The notes beneath the pieces are model-generated. The model was not told the origin of the DNA and did not search any database. It was given only the letters and a program-made list of their open reading frames with translations. From Corynebacterium otitidis ATCC 51513 (lineage in GTDB: Bacteria > Actinomycetota > Actinomycetes > Mycobacteriales > Mycobacteriaceae), in the NCBI RefSeq assembly GCF_000296405.1, contig NZ_JH815193.1:353712-417711 (forward strand): a stretch of DNA of 64,000 bases. Direction: 5' to 3'. A program made the translations under genes and the position numbers. Shown one piece after another: positions 48,382 to 56,527 of the stretch. The first letter of the stretch is position 1. Each line of letters starts with the position of its first letter.

Positions 48382-49395
48382 CTACGCGAGGGTCGCGGCG
48401 ATGATCGCCTTGATGGTGTGCATGCGGTTCGCGGCCTGCTCGAAGACCTTCGAGGCCGCCGACTCGAAGACCTCGTCGGTGATCTCCAGCTCGTTGAGGC
48501 CGAAGCGCTCGGCGACGGCGGCGCCGATCGTGGTGTCCTTGTTATGGAAAGCCGGCAGGCAGTGCAGCACGATCGCGCCGTCCGCCGCGGAGCCGACGAG
48601 CTCGCTGGTCACCTGGTAGGGCTTGAGCCGCTCGATGCGCTCGGCCCACAGCTCCTCGGGCTCGCCCATGGAGACCCAGATGTCGGTGTACAGCGCGGTC
48701 GCCCCGGCGGCCGCCTCGGCGGGGTCGGTGGTGACGGTGAGCGTCGAGCCGGTGTTCTTCGCCTCGGCGCGGGCCCAGTCGAGGAGCTCCGGGGCGGGCT
48801 GGAGGCCCTCGGGGGCGGCGAACGCGACGTCGACGCCGAGCTTCACCAGGCCAACCAGCAGGGAGTTGGCGACGTTGTTGCGGGCGTCGCCGAAGTAGGC
48901 GACCTTCGCGCCCTCGATGCCGCCGGGGGCGTGCTCGGCGATGGTGAGCAGGTCGGCGATCGTCTGGGTGGGGTGCGCCTCGTCGGTGAGCCCGTTGATG
49001 ACCGGCACCCCGGAGCGCTCGGCGAGCTCCTCGACGATCTCCTGGCCGAAGCCGCGGTACTCGATGGCGTCGTAGATCCCGCCGAGCACCCGCGCGGTAT
49101 CGGCGATGGACTCCTTGTCGCCCATCTGGCTGGTGCGCGAGTCGAGGTAGGTCACCCCGAGCCCGAGGTCCGAGCCGGCGACCTCAAACGAGGCGCGGGT
49201 GCGCGTCGAGGTCTTCTCGAAGATGAGGACGATGTTCTTGCCCTCTAACAGGCGGTGGGGCTCGCCCGCTTCCTTGAGCCGCTTGAAGTACGCCGCGGAG
49301 TCGACGAGCCCGCGAATCTCTTCTGCCTCGAGGTCCCTGATCGCGAGGAAGCTCCGGCCCTTGAGGCTCGAGACGACGTTCGGAGGCTGGGGCAT
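48382..49395 (-). CDS. arcB: Ornithine carbamoyltransferase, catabolic (ArcB) type
   Basis: Interconverts citrulline plus phosphate with ornithine plus carbamoyl phosphate. The start is the ATG at 49393-49395 with GGGAGAG upstream, giving 337 residues. STRTR is at 63-67, and EYRGFGQEIVEELAE and HPTQ (141-144) are typical of catabolic ArcB; corynebacterial ArgF has HPCQ instead. The ornithine loop HCLPAFHNKDT is present. Neighbouring arcA supports the catabolic role. Confidence 0.92.
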   Translation of the reverse strand: MPQPPNVVSSLKGRSFLAIRDLEAEEIRGLVDSAAYFKRLKEAGEPHRLLEGKNIVLIFEKTSTRTRASFEVAGSDLGLGVTYLDSRTSQMGDKESIADTARVLGGIYDAIEYRGFGQEIVEELAERSGVPVINGLTDEAHPTQTIADLLTIAEHAPGGIEGAKVAYFGDARNNVANSLLVGLVKLGVDVAFAAPEGLQPAPELLDWARAEAKNTGSTLTVTTDPAEAAAGATALYTDIWVSMGEPEELWAERIERLKPYQVTSELVGSAADGAIVLHCLPAFHNKDTTIGAAVAERFGLNELEITDEVFESAASKVFEQAANRMHTIKAIIAATLA

Positions 49396-49532
49396 GGCGA
49401 CTCTCCCTATAGTTTCTCTGTCGAAAGTTACAGCAACCTGGCAGTCTACCCCGCCGAATTCTAGCGGAGCCGCCCGCCGCGGGGGCCGCGTCGCGGGTGA
49501 GGATCGGGGTCTTTTCCGGAGCCGGCGCGGTC

Positions 49533-49694
49533 CTAGCGCCTCGGCCCCTCGCCTCCCCGGCGCTCCTTGAGTAGCGCGATGATCTCCTCCTGGTTGCGGC
49601 GCGACTCCTTGAGCCCCCTGACGACGGAGACCCCGAAGTACACGAGGGCCACGACGATGGCGATATAGACGAGCAGCACGATGAGCTCGATCAT
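49533..49694 (-). CDS. 53-residue single-pass membrane protein
   Basis: The ATG at 49692-49694 follows GGAAGGAGATCCA, an excellent ribosome site. One helix, MIELIVLLVYIAIVVALVYFG by pattern (residues 1-21), leads to a basic/acidic amphipathic tail, RRNQEEIIALLKERRGGE. I do not recognise a family. It sits between arcA and arcB, the place where arcD-like transporters are often found, but it is far too small to be a transporter by itself. Confidence 0.7.
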   Translation of the reverse strand: MIELIVLLVYIAIVVALVYFGVSVVRGLKESRRNQEEIIALLKERRGGEGPRR

Positions 49695-49749
49695 TGGATC
49701 TCCTTCCCCGCCCCGGCGACGAGCCCGATCCGCAAGCCGAGCGCGCTTC

Positions 49750-49805
49750 CGTGGCATAGAACACATCAAAATATGGTTACTTACAACACACTAACGAAAT
49801 CCGCG
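49750..49805 (-). promoter_or_regulatory. AT-rich probable promoter of the small ORF/arcB unit
   Basis: This stretch between the arcA stop and the 53-residue gene is strikingly AT-rich against its surroundings. On the minus strand it contains GTTA-N12-TAAC, then TATTTT and TTCTAT-like -10 candidates. The exact promoter and any ArgR box cannot be fixed by eye. Confidence 0.4.
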
Positions 49806-49842
49806 ACACCCCGCGGCCCCGGGAAGGCCTTCGGGCCGGCGC

Positions 49843-51087
49843 CTAGTCGTCGACCGGGTCGCGCAGCACGGGGCAGGTCATGCAGTGCCCGCCGCCGCGG
49901 CCCCGGCCGAGCTCCGCGGAGCGGATGGTGATGAGCTCGACGCCGGCGTCGACGAGCTTCTCGTTGGTGGCCTCGGTGCGGTCGTAGCCGATCGCCACGC
50001 CCGGCTCGAGGGCGACGAGGTTGTTCGCGTCGTTCCACTGCTCGCGCTCCGCGGCGTACGGGTCGCCGCCGGTGGACACCGCGCGGAGCTTCCCGAGACC
50101 GAGCTTCTCGGCGAGCACGTCGAGCAGGTGGCCGTCCTGGCGCTCCACGGCGAGACGCCCGCCGGCGCCGAGGGTGAGCACGAGGGGCACCGCCTCGTCG
50201 AGGACGGGCGGGTAGTAGGTCACCAGATCCCGGTCGAGGAACGTGAGCACGGTGTCGAGGTGCATCGCGGCGCGGCGCTTCTCCATCGCGGCGACGACGA
50301 CGCTCGTCGCCGCGCCCCGGGTGAGCAGCTCGTAGGCGAGCTGGGAGACGCCCTGCCAGGAGGTGCGCTCCCCCATGCCGGCGAGCACCACCCCGTTGCC
50401 GAGCGCCATGAGGTCCCCGCCCTCTAGGGCGGCGAGGCCTTGGGTCTCGTGGCCGTCGCCGCCGAACCAGATCTCGAACTCGCGGTCCTTGAAGAGCGGG
50501 TGGTGGCGGTAGACGGCCTCGGTAAGCAGGGTCTCCTGGCGGCGGGTGCGCCAGTACATGGGGTTGAGCGACACCCCGTCGTAGAGCCACGCGGTCGTGT
50601 CCCTGGTGTAGAGCGCGTTGGGCAGCGGCGGCAGGAGGAAGTCGGTCGGCTCGTGGAGGTCGCGCAGGCCTTTGAGGTTCTGTCCGACGGCCTCGTCGGG
50701 GAGCTCCCCGTAGGCGAGTCCAGCGAGCAGGTAGTCGGCGAGCTCCCCGGCGGGGACGCCGAGGAGCCACTCGGCGAGCTCCTCGCCGGTGCCGCGGCCC
50801 ACGGTGCGGGCCTCGAGCTTGCGGCCCAGCACGAACTTTCGGCCCGCCTCGTCGTCGAGCACCTCGACGAGCAGGTCGCGCAGCTCGTGGACGACGACGC
50901 CTCTCGAGCGCATCGCGGCGACGAACTCGGCGTGGTCGCGCTCGGCCTGCTCGACCCATAACACGTCGTCGAAGAGCAGCTCCCCGCAGTTCGAGGGCGT
51001 GAGCCTGCGGTGCGCCTTCCCCGGCGCGCAGACGATGACCTCGCGTAGCCGCCCCGACTCCGAGTACACGCCGATCTCCCGGCCCAT
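49843..51087 (-). CDS. arcA: Arginine deiminase
   Basis: Hydrolyses arginine to citrulline and ammonia in the cytoplasm. The ATG at 51085-51087 (MGREIGVYSESGRL) gives 414 residues. Conserved blocks are LYTRDTTAWLYDGVSLNPM, the guanidino-binding LEGGD, and HLDTVLTFLDRD. The nucleophile is C402 in GGGHCMTCP. With arcB it converts arginine to ornithine and carbamoyl phosphate. No carbamate kinase (arcC) or antiporter (arcD) is in the window. Confidence 0.96.
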   Translation of the reverse strand: MGREIGVYSESGRLREVIVCAPGKAHRRLTPSNCGELLFDDVLWVEQAERDHAEFVAAMRSRGVVVHELRDLLVEVLDDEAGRKFVLGRKLEARTVGRGTGEELAEWLLGVPAGELADYLLAGLAYGELPDEAVGQNLKGLRDLHEPTDFLLPPLPNALYTRDTTAWLYDGVSLNPMYWRTRRQETLLTEAVYRHHPLFKDREFEIWFGGDGHETQGLAALEGGDLMALGNGVVLAGMGERTSWQGVSQLAYELLTRGAATSVVVAAMEKRRAAMHLDTVLTFLDRDLVTYYPPVLDEAVPLVLTLGAGGRLAVERQDGHLLDVLAEKLGLGKLRAVSTGGDPYAAEREQWNDANNLVALEPGVAIGYDRTEATNEKLVDAGVELITIRSAELGRGRGGGHCMTCPVLRDPVDD

Positions 51088-51223
51088 GGGCTCGCCCCTT
51101 TCCGTCGCGCCCCGCCCTCCGACCGCGTCCTTGGGGCGCGGCCCGCTGGGCGGGGTGAAGATAAACACCAGTGAAAACTGTGACCCAGCCTACGGGTCGG
51201 TGGCGCGGCTAGGGTGGTCGGGC

Positions 51224-52501
51224 ATGGCCATGGTTTCCGCCGACGACTATCTCCGCGAGGTCCTCGCCGCGACCCCTACCCTCCCGGCCCGCGCGTTCCG
51301 GGCCGGGGCCTCCGGCTGGCTGGCCGGCGGCGACGAGGCGGCGCGGCCGGGCTGGCTCGCCGCCGACGCCGAGGGCCGGCTGCCCGTCCCGCCGCAGGAC
51401 AACGCGGCCCTCGACGGGTTCTTGGTCCGCGCGGCCGACCTCGACGCGGACGGCCCGGTGACGCTGAGCGTGCGCGGGGAGGCGCCCGCCGGGGGCCGCC
51501 CGGCGCGCCCCGGGCCCGGGGAGGCCGCCCGCATCACCACCGGCGGTCCGGTCCCCGAGCCCAGCGAGGGGCTCGTCGTCGTCCCCGTCGAGGACACCGA
51601 CGCCCCGCGCGGCACCTACCTCCCCCTCCCCGAGGCCGTCACGATCCCCCACCCCGACGCGTCGCGCCCGGCGATCCGCCGCCGCGGCGAGCAGCTGGCC
51701 GAAGGAGTGACGGCGGCGAAGGCGGGCACGCGCCTCGACGCGGCCGCGGCCGCGGGGCTCGTCTCCGCGGGCATCGACGAGGTCTTGGCCCACCCGCTGC
51801 CCCGGGTCGCGATTGTTACCACCGGCGACGAGACCGCCCCCGGCGCCGAGGCCGGCCCGGGCGCGGTGCCCAACTCGAACGGCCCGATGCTCGAGCTCGC
51901 GATCGGCGAGGCGGGGCTCGCCTCCCGCGCGGCGCGCTTCCACGCGCCCGACGACCCAGAGGCGCTGCGCCGCGTCCTCGACGAGGCGGCCGCGGGCTTC
52001 GACGTCGTCCTCACCGCCGGGGGGATCTCCGCGGGGAACCGCGACGTCGTGCGCGCCCTCGGGGAGGACACCGGCAGGCTCTCGTTTCGGCGCGCGGGGC
52101 TGCGCCCCGGCGGCCCGCAGGGCCACGGCCACTGGCCCGTCCCCGGCGGGCGCCAGGAAGCCCGGGTGGTCTGCCTGCCGGGCAACCCGGTGGCCGCGTG
52201 GGTCAGCTTCCAGCTCTTCGCCCGTCCCGCGCTCGCCGCGGCCGCGGGCGGGCCGCGCCCCTCCTCGATCCTCGAGCGGCCGCGCTGCCGGCTGCGCGTC
52301 CCCGGCGGGCTGCCGAGGCCCTGGGAGGGGCTGCGCGCCCTGCCCGTCGCCATCGACTGGGTAAGCGGCGAAGTTCGCCCCGGCAGACGCGCCGCGCACT
52401 TCGTCGCCTCCCTCCCCGGCGCCGGCGGGATTGCTATCGTCGCCGACGAGCCCGTCGGCGACGGCGGGGAGGCCACGGTCCTTCTCACCGGCCGCGGCTA
52501 A
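51224..52501 (+). CDS. moeA: Molybdopterin molybdenumtransferase MoeA (copy 1)
   Basis: Inserts molybdenum into molybdopterin-AMP. It has 425 residues from the ATG at 51224, or 423 from the next ATG. Core motifs are DNAALDGF, TTGDETAPG with PNSNGPML, GGISAGNRD (aspartate kept) and PGNPVAAW. A TAGGGT box 8 nt before the ATG suggests a leaderless start. It is divergent from arcA and leads moeA-moaC-mobA. Confidence 0.92.
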   Translation: MAMVSADDYLREVLAATPTLPARAFRAGASGWLAGGDEAARPGWLAADAEGRLPVPPQDNAALDGFLVRAADLDADGPVTLSVRGEAPAGGRPARPGPGEAARITTGGPVPEPSEGLVVVPVEDTDAPRGTYLPLPEAVTIPHPDASRPAIRRRGEQLAEGVTAAKAGTRLDAAAAAGLVSAGIDEVLAHPLPRVAIVTTGDETAPGAEAGPGAVPNSNGPMLELAIGEAGLASRAARFHAPDDPEALRRVLDEAAAGFDVVLTAGGISAGNRDVVRALGEDTGRLSFRRAGLRPGGPQGHGHWPVPGGRQEARVVCLPGNPVAAWVSFQLFARPALAAAAGGPRPSSILERPRCRLRVPGGLPRPWEGLRALPVAIDWVSGEVRPGRRAAHFVASLPGAGGIAIVADEPVGDGGEATVLLTGRG

Positions 52502-52555
52502 AACGAGAAGCCCGCCGGCGCCGGCGGCGCGAGACGAACAGGGAGGCGATGGCCC

Positions 52556-53053
52556 ATGGCGGCGAGCGAGGAGATCAGGCTCGGGCACATCGACGAGCGC
52601 GGCGAAGCCCGCATGGTCGACGTCACCGGCAAAACCCCCACGGTGCGCTCCGCGACCGCGATCGGGGAAGTCGCCTGCTCCCCAGAGATCCTCGAAGCGC
52701 TTCGCGATGGGACGGTGCCCAAGGGCGACGCGCTCGCCGTCGCGCGGGTCGCAGGCATCGCCGCGGCGAAGAAGACCCCCGACCTGCTTCCCCTCGCGCA
52801 CCGCATCGGGGTGCACGGCGCGGCCGTCGACCTCGAGATCAACGACGACCACGTCGCCATCGAGGCGACCGTGCGCACCGCGGACCGCACCGGCGTCGAG
52901 ATGGAGGCCTTAACCGCCGTCACGGTCGCGGCGCTCGCGCTCGTCGACATGGTCAAGGGCGTCGACCGCAGCGCCTACCTGCGCCGCGCGGGCGTCGTCG
53001 CGAAGTCCGGGGGCCGCTCCGGGGACTGGAGCAGGGAGCTGCCCCATGAGTAG
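52556..53053 (+). CDS. moaC: Cyclic pyranopterin monophosphate synthase MoaC
   Basis: Converts the MoaA product to cPMP. It has 165 residues. The motifs AARMVDVTGK-like (EARMVDVTGK), KKTPDLLPLAHRI, GVEMEALTAVTVAALALVDM and catalytic-lysine region DMVKGVDR are all present. GGGAGGCG precedes the start. It overlaps mobA by 8 bases. Confidence 0.97.
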   Translation: MAASEEIRLGHIDERGEARMVDVTGKTPTVRSATAIGEVACSPEILEALRDGTVPKGDALAVARVAGIAAAKKTPDLLPLAHRIGVHGAAVDLEINDDHVAIEATVRTADRTGVEMEALTAVTVAALALVDMVKGVDRSAYLRRAGVVAKSGGRSGDWSRELPHE

Positions 53054-53639
53054 CGATCCGCTCATCCCGGGCCTCCACGCGGTCGTGCTCGCTGGCGGGG
53101 AGAGCACCCGCATGGGCGCGAACAAGGCCGAGGTGCGCCTCGACGGGCGCCGCCTGGTGGACCTCTCAGTAGGCGCGCTAGAGCCGCTCGCGGGGCTGGT
53201 GAGCGTCGTGAGCCCCGTGGCGCTAGGCGTCGCGGCCGGCCGCGTGCGGGAGGTCAGCGAGCGCCCGCCCTTCGGCGGGCCCGTCGCCGGCATCGCCGCC
53301 GCGCTCGACGAGACGTACCCGCTCACCGCGGTGCTCACCGTCGACGCGCCGCACGCCGCAGGCGCCCTGCCCGCGCTCGCGGCGGGCCTCGACCGCGCGG
53401 CGGGGGCGGGCGTGTGCCACGTTTCGGGCGACCCGCTGTGCGCGCTGTGGCGCACCGCGGCGCTCTCCCGGGCGCTCGGCGAGCTCCGGGAGGTCCGCGA
53501 CCAGCCGGCGCGCCGGCTCTTATCCCGCGCGTTCGCCGCGCCCGTGCGCGGGAAGAACCTCGAGGAGCTGGCCCGCGACTACGACTCCCCCGGCGAGCTC
53601 GAGGCGCTCGGCCGGGTGGAGCTCCCCGGCCGCGACTAG
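53046..53639 (+). CDS. mobA: Molybdenum cofactor guanylyltransferase-like nucleotidyltransferase
   Basis: A 197-residue MobA-type NTP transferase with LAGGESTRMGANKA (16-29) as the nucleotide loop, PPFGGPVAGIAAAL, and TVDAPHAAGALP in place of the usual D-x-P metal motif. It would attach GMP or another nucleotide to the molybdenum cofactor. It is last in the moeA-moaC-mobA group and convergent with moaE. Confidence 0.88.
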   Translation: MSSDPLIPGLHAVVLAGGESTRMGANKAEVRLDGRRLVDLSVGALEPLAGLVSVVSPVALGVAAGRVREVSERPPFGGPVAGIAAALDETYPLTAVLTVDAPHAAGALPALAAGLDRAAGAGVCHVSGDPLCALWRTAALSRALGELREVRDQPARRLLSRAFAAPVRGKNLEELARDYDSPGELEALGRVELPGRD

Positions 53640-53685
53640 TGCCGAGTCAAGGGGGATGCGGCGCAGCGCCGCCGCCGGGCGCGAT

Positions 53686-54141
53686 CTACTCGAGGCCCAC
53701 CCACTGGCTTAAGCCGTCGCTTAAGAGCTGCCTCTTCCAGATCGGCACCGTGGCCTTCACCTCGTCGACGAGCGCGGCGCACGCGGCGAACGCCGCGCCG
53801 CGGTGGGCGGCCGCGACGGCGACGAGGAACGCCAGCTCCCCCAGCTCAAGCGCCCCGGTGCGGTGCCCAACCCAGGCCCGCACCCCGGGGTTCTTGGCGA
53901 GCACCCGCCGGCACGCGGCGGCGAGCTCCTCCTCGGCGGCCGGGTGGGCCTCGTAGTCGAGGCGGCGCACCGAGCGGCCGCCGTCGTGGTCGCGCACGAC
54001 GCCCTCGAAGGTGACGACCGCGCCCGCATGGTCGGTGCGCACCTCGTCGCGGGCGGGCGCCGCGAGAGGCTCGAGGGGATCGGCCGTGACGAGCGAGCCG
54101 GCGAGCCGGCCGCCGGCGTCCTCCGCCTCGGGGCTAGCCAT
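53686..54141 (-). CDS. moaE: Molybdopterin synthase catalytic subunit MoaE
   Basis: Transfers sulfur from MoaD to cPMP to form molybdopterin. It has 151 residues from the ATG at 54139-54141. Motifs are AGAVVTFEGVVRDHDGGRSV, LDYEAHPAAE, VGHRTGALELGE and the catalytic-lysine region PIWKRQLLSDG. It overlaps mogA by 8 bases. Confidence 0.96.
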   Translation of the reverse strand: MASPEAEDAGGRLAGSLVTADPLEPLAAPARDEVRTDHAGAVVTFEGVVRDHDGGRSVRRLDYEAHPAAEEELAAACRRVLAKNPGVRAWVGHRTGALELGELAFLVAVAAAHRGAAFAACAALVDEVKATVPIWKRQLLSDGLSQWVGLE

Positions 54142-54655
54142 GGTTGCCGTGGCTCCCGTGATTCGCGTGGTTCTCCCCGCCGCGGGCCTGCCCGACGAGG
54201 TGGCCGAGGATGGGATCGATGACGGCGATGCCGTCCTCCACCGCGCCCGGCGAGCCGGGCAGCGTCGCGACGAACGTGTCGCCCACCAGCCCCGCGACCC
54301 CGCGGGTGAGCACCGCGCTGGCGGGCCCGTGCTCGACGCCGCGGCGGATGAGCTCCTGGACGATGCCGGGGAGCTCCCGCTCGAGGTGCGGGTAGACCGC
54401 CTCGACGGTCTGGTCCTCCGGCCCGATGCCGGTGCCGCCGGTCGTGATGAGCACCCGGGGCCTGGGCGGGGCGAGCGCCTCCGCGACGGCGGCGGCGACG
54501 TCGCGGTCGGCGACGACCCTCGGCTCGCCGACCTCAAGGCCACGCCCCTCGAGCCACGAGGCGAGCCTCGGGCCCGTCTCGTCGCGGTAGACGCCCCGCG
54601 CCGCGCGGGTCGAGGCGACGATGACGACGCCGCGCCCGGGGATCTGCTCGGCCAT
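54134..54655 (-). CDS. mog: Molybdopterin adenylyltransferase MogA/MoaB with His-rich tail
   Basis: Adenylylates molybdopterin before molybdenum insertion. It has 173 residues from the ATG at 54653-54655. The core TTGGTGIGPEDQT (71-83) and LPGSPGAVEDGI are intact. The C-terminus carries an unusual tail, GGENHANHGSHGNHG, with four NH/SH histidines that could bind metal. It lies 65 bases after moeA copy 2 and overlaps moaE. Confidence 0.94.
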   Translation of the reverse strand: MAEQIPGRGVVIVASTRAARGVYRDETGPRLASWLEGRGLEVGEPRVVADRDVAAAVAEALAPPRPRVLITTGGTGIGPEDQTVEAVYPHLERELPGIVQELIRRGVEHGPASAVLTRGVAGLVGDTFVATLPGSPGAVEDGIAVIDPILGHLVGQARGGENHANHGSHGNHG

Positions 54656-54720
54656 GCCCGTCCTCCTTGGTGTCTTCGTGTCGTCTCCCGCGCCGCGCGC
54701 GCCCGGCGCGCCAAACCCCG

Positions 54721-55944
54721 CTAGAGGCGGGGCGAATAGAGCGGGTAGGCCCCCACCGTATCGCCGGGGCGCAGCCGCGCGCCCGGCGCGACGGCGGCGA
54801 GGCAGGTCGCCGGCTCCGCGCGGGCGAGCAGGTGGGAGCCGGTGCCGGGCAGCAGCCGCACGACGAGCCGTCCGGCCTCGTCGACGCGGTGCACGGCGCG
54901 GCGGTATTGGGTGCGGTCGTCGGGCAGCCCCTCGGCCTCCCCGTCGAGGAGCGCGGCCGCGGGACTGGCCCAGCCCGGCTCGTCGGCGAGGGCGGGCAGG
55001 GCGATAAGCCTGCCGCTCACGAGCGTGGAGACGGGGTTGCCGGGCAGCGCGATGACGGGCACGCCGCCGAAGAGCCCGAGGCCCTGCGGGCCGCCGGGCT
55101 GCTGCGGCAGGGTTCCCACCCACCCGCCGGAGAGGAGCTCGCGGACGGGCTCGAAGCGGCCCCTGCTGATTCCCCCGGAGCTCACGACCGCGTCCGGCGC
55201 GGTGCGCTCGATCTCGGCCGAGAGCCGATCCGCGAGGACGGCCGGGTCGTCGGCGATGGCGACGTGGCCGGCGACCTCGATCCCGGCGGCGGACAGCAGC
55301 GCGGCCAGGAGCGGCGCGTTCGCGTCCCGGATGCGGGCGGCGCCGGGCGCGCCGACCTCGTCGCCGCCGGTGGCGACGACCACGCGGCGGGGCGCGACGA
55401 CGGGCACCTCGCCGATGCCCTGGGCGGCGAGCAGCCCCACCGTCGCGGGATTGACGCGCGCCCCGGCGGCGAGCAGCCGCTCCCCCGCATTGAGGTCCGA
55501 GCCCCGGGGCCGGACGAACTGGCCCTGGGGCGCGGCGGGGAGGGCGACGCCGGCGCGCTCCGCGGCGTCGAAGGAGCCGGGCTCGCCGCGCTCGACGGGC
55601 ACGACCGCGGCCGTGCCCTCGGGCAGGCGCGCCCCGGTCATCACCGGCAGGACGACGTCGCCGGCCCAGGGATCGGGCGCGACGTCCTTAGGGTCGGCGC
55701 CGGCGGGGATCGTTGGGCCGACGCGGAACCGCCCGCCGCCGCGCTGATCCTCGCGCAGCGCGTAGCCGTCCATCTGCGAGTTCGTGAACCGCGGGGAGTC
55801 CTCCGCGGCCGCGACGTCGACGGCCAGCGCCCGGCCGAGCGCGTCCGCGGCCGGCACGCGCGCCACCCGCGGCCCGCTCAGCAGCGCGCGGGCGGCGGCG
55901 ACGTGCTCCTTAAGGGAGCGCCTCGGTGCTGGGTTCTCGGCCAT
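54721..55944 (-). CDS. Molybdopterin molybdenumtransferase MoeA (copy 2)
   Basis: A 407-residue MoeA paralogue. It has NSQMDGYALRED, VMTGARLPEGTAAVVPVE, VATGGDEVGAPG and LPGNPVSTLVSGRL. In the GGxSxGxxD motif it has GGISRGRFEP, so the acidic residue kept in copy 1 is displaced. A TAGGCT box lies 10 nt before the ATG. It is divergent from moaD. The two copies may split molybdate insertion and another step. Confidence 0.92.
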   Translation of the reverse strand: MAENPAPRRSLKEHVAAARALLSGPRVARVPAADALGRALAVDVAAAEDSPRFTNSQMDGYALREDQRGGGRFRVGPTIPAGADPKDVAPDPWAGDVVLPVMTGARLPEGTAAVVPVERGEPGSFDAAERAGVALPAAPQGQFVRPRGSDLNAGERLLAAGARVNPATVGLLAAQGIGEVPVVAPRRVVVATGGDEVGAPGAARIRDANAPLLAALLSAAGIEVAGHVAIADDPAVLADRLSAEIERTAPDAVVSSGGISRGRFEPVRELLSGGWVGTLPQQPGGPQGLGLFGGVPVIALPGNPVSTLVSGRLIALPALADEPGWASPAAALLDGEAEGLPDDRTQYRRAVHRVDEAGRLVVRLLPGTGSHLLARAEPATCLAAVAPGARLRPGDTVGAYPLYSPRL

Positions 55945-56035
55945 GGTGCGCCCCAGCCTAGCGGGGCCGCCGCGGCTAGGCTGGGCGGGACGGCACGATA
56001 AGCAACGCGAGGCGACTGTTAAGGAGGCGATGGCC

Positions 56036-56296
56036 GTGGCCGTTGTGGTTCGGCTCTACGCCGGCGCCCGCGAGGCCGCCGGCGCCGAGCGCGTCGTTAT
56101 CGATCATCCCCCTGAGACGCTCGGCGGGCTCGTCGCGGAGCTCTCCCGGCGAGGCGGAGCGACGCAAGCCGGCACCGGGATTGCCGAGGTGCTCTCCCGC
56201 TGCAGCTTCCTCGGCGACGGGCGGCGCCTCGATGAGGACGCGGCGCTTGGCGGCGTCTCCACCGTCGACGTTATGCCGCCCTTCGCCGGCGGCTGA
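56036..56296 (+). CDS. moaD: Molybdopterin synthase sulfur carrier MoaD
   Basis: A ubiquitin-like sulfur carrier of 86 residues ending in the diagnostic GG (VDVMPPFAGG). AAGGAGG (56021-56027) is 8 nt from the GTG at 56036 and only 2 nt from an ATG at 56030, so the GTG is preferred. Core VRLYAGAREAAGAERVVI is typical. It is divergent from moeA copy 2 and upstream of modA. Confidence 0.93.
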   Translation: MAVVVRLYAGAREAAGAERVVIDHPPETLGGLVAELSRRGGATQAGTGIAEVLSRCSFLGDGRRLDEDAALGGVSTVDVMPPFAGG

Positions 56297-56351
56297 CCGG
56301 CCCCTTCCGGCCACCTGGCGCGGGGCTTGTTCCCGCCGCTACTTCACCTGG

Positions 56352-56366
56352 GAAAGCTATACTTTC
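56352..56366 (+). promoter_or_regulatory. Inverted repeat over a -10 box upstream of modA
   Basis: GAAAG-CTATA-CTTTC is a symmetric 15-mer whose centre holds TATACT (56358-56363), a strong -10 candidate. The placement suits a repressor that senses molybdate, but it does not match the E. coli ModE site. Confidence 0.45.
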
Positions 56367-56481
56367 TCCCCAAGGCAGGAGGAACCCCGGCGGGCCCACG
56401 CGCGCCGAGAGGCTCCGCCCCGCGCCGCGCGAGGAGCGCCCCGGGCGCCGCCTCGGACGATAACTGACCGCGACTCACATA

Positions 56482-56521
56482 TTAGCTAGGGAAAGGACCC
56501 GTTAGCTAGGGAAAGGACCCG
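56482..56521 (+). repeat. 20-bp tandem duplication carrying the modA ribosome site
   Basis: The 20-mer beginning TTAGCTAGGGAAAGG and ending ACCCG occurs twice without gap (56482-56501 and 56502-56521). Each copy holds AGGGAAAGGA; the second is about 10 nt from the modA ATG at 56528. Confidence 0.9.
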
Positions 56522-56527
56522 ATCGAG

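Noticed and set aside
49843-51180. CAGT-GAAA-ACTG upstream of arcA considered as a GlxR/CRP site
   Set aside because: It does not match TGTGA-N6-TCACA; only the short symmetric core is present.
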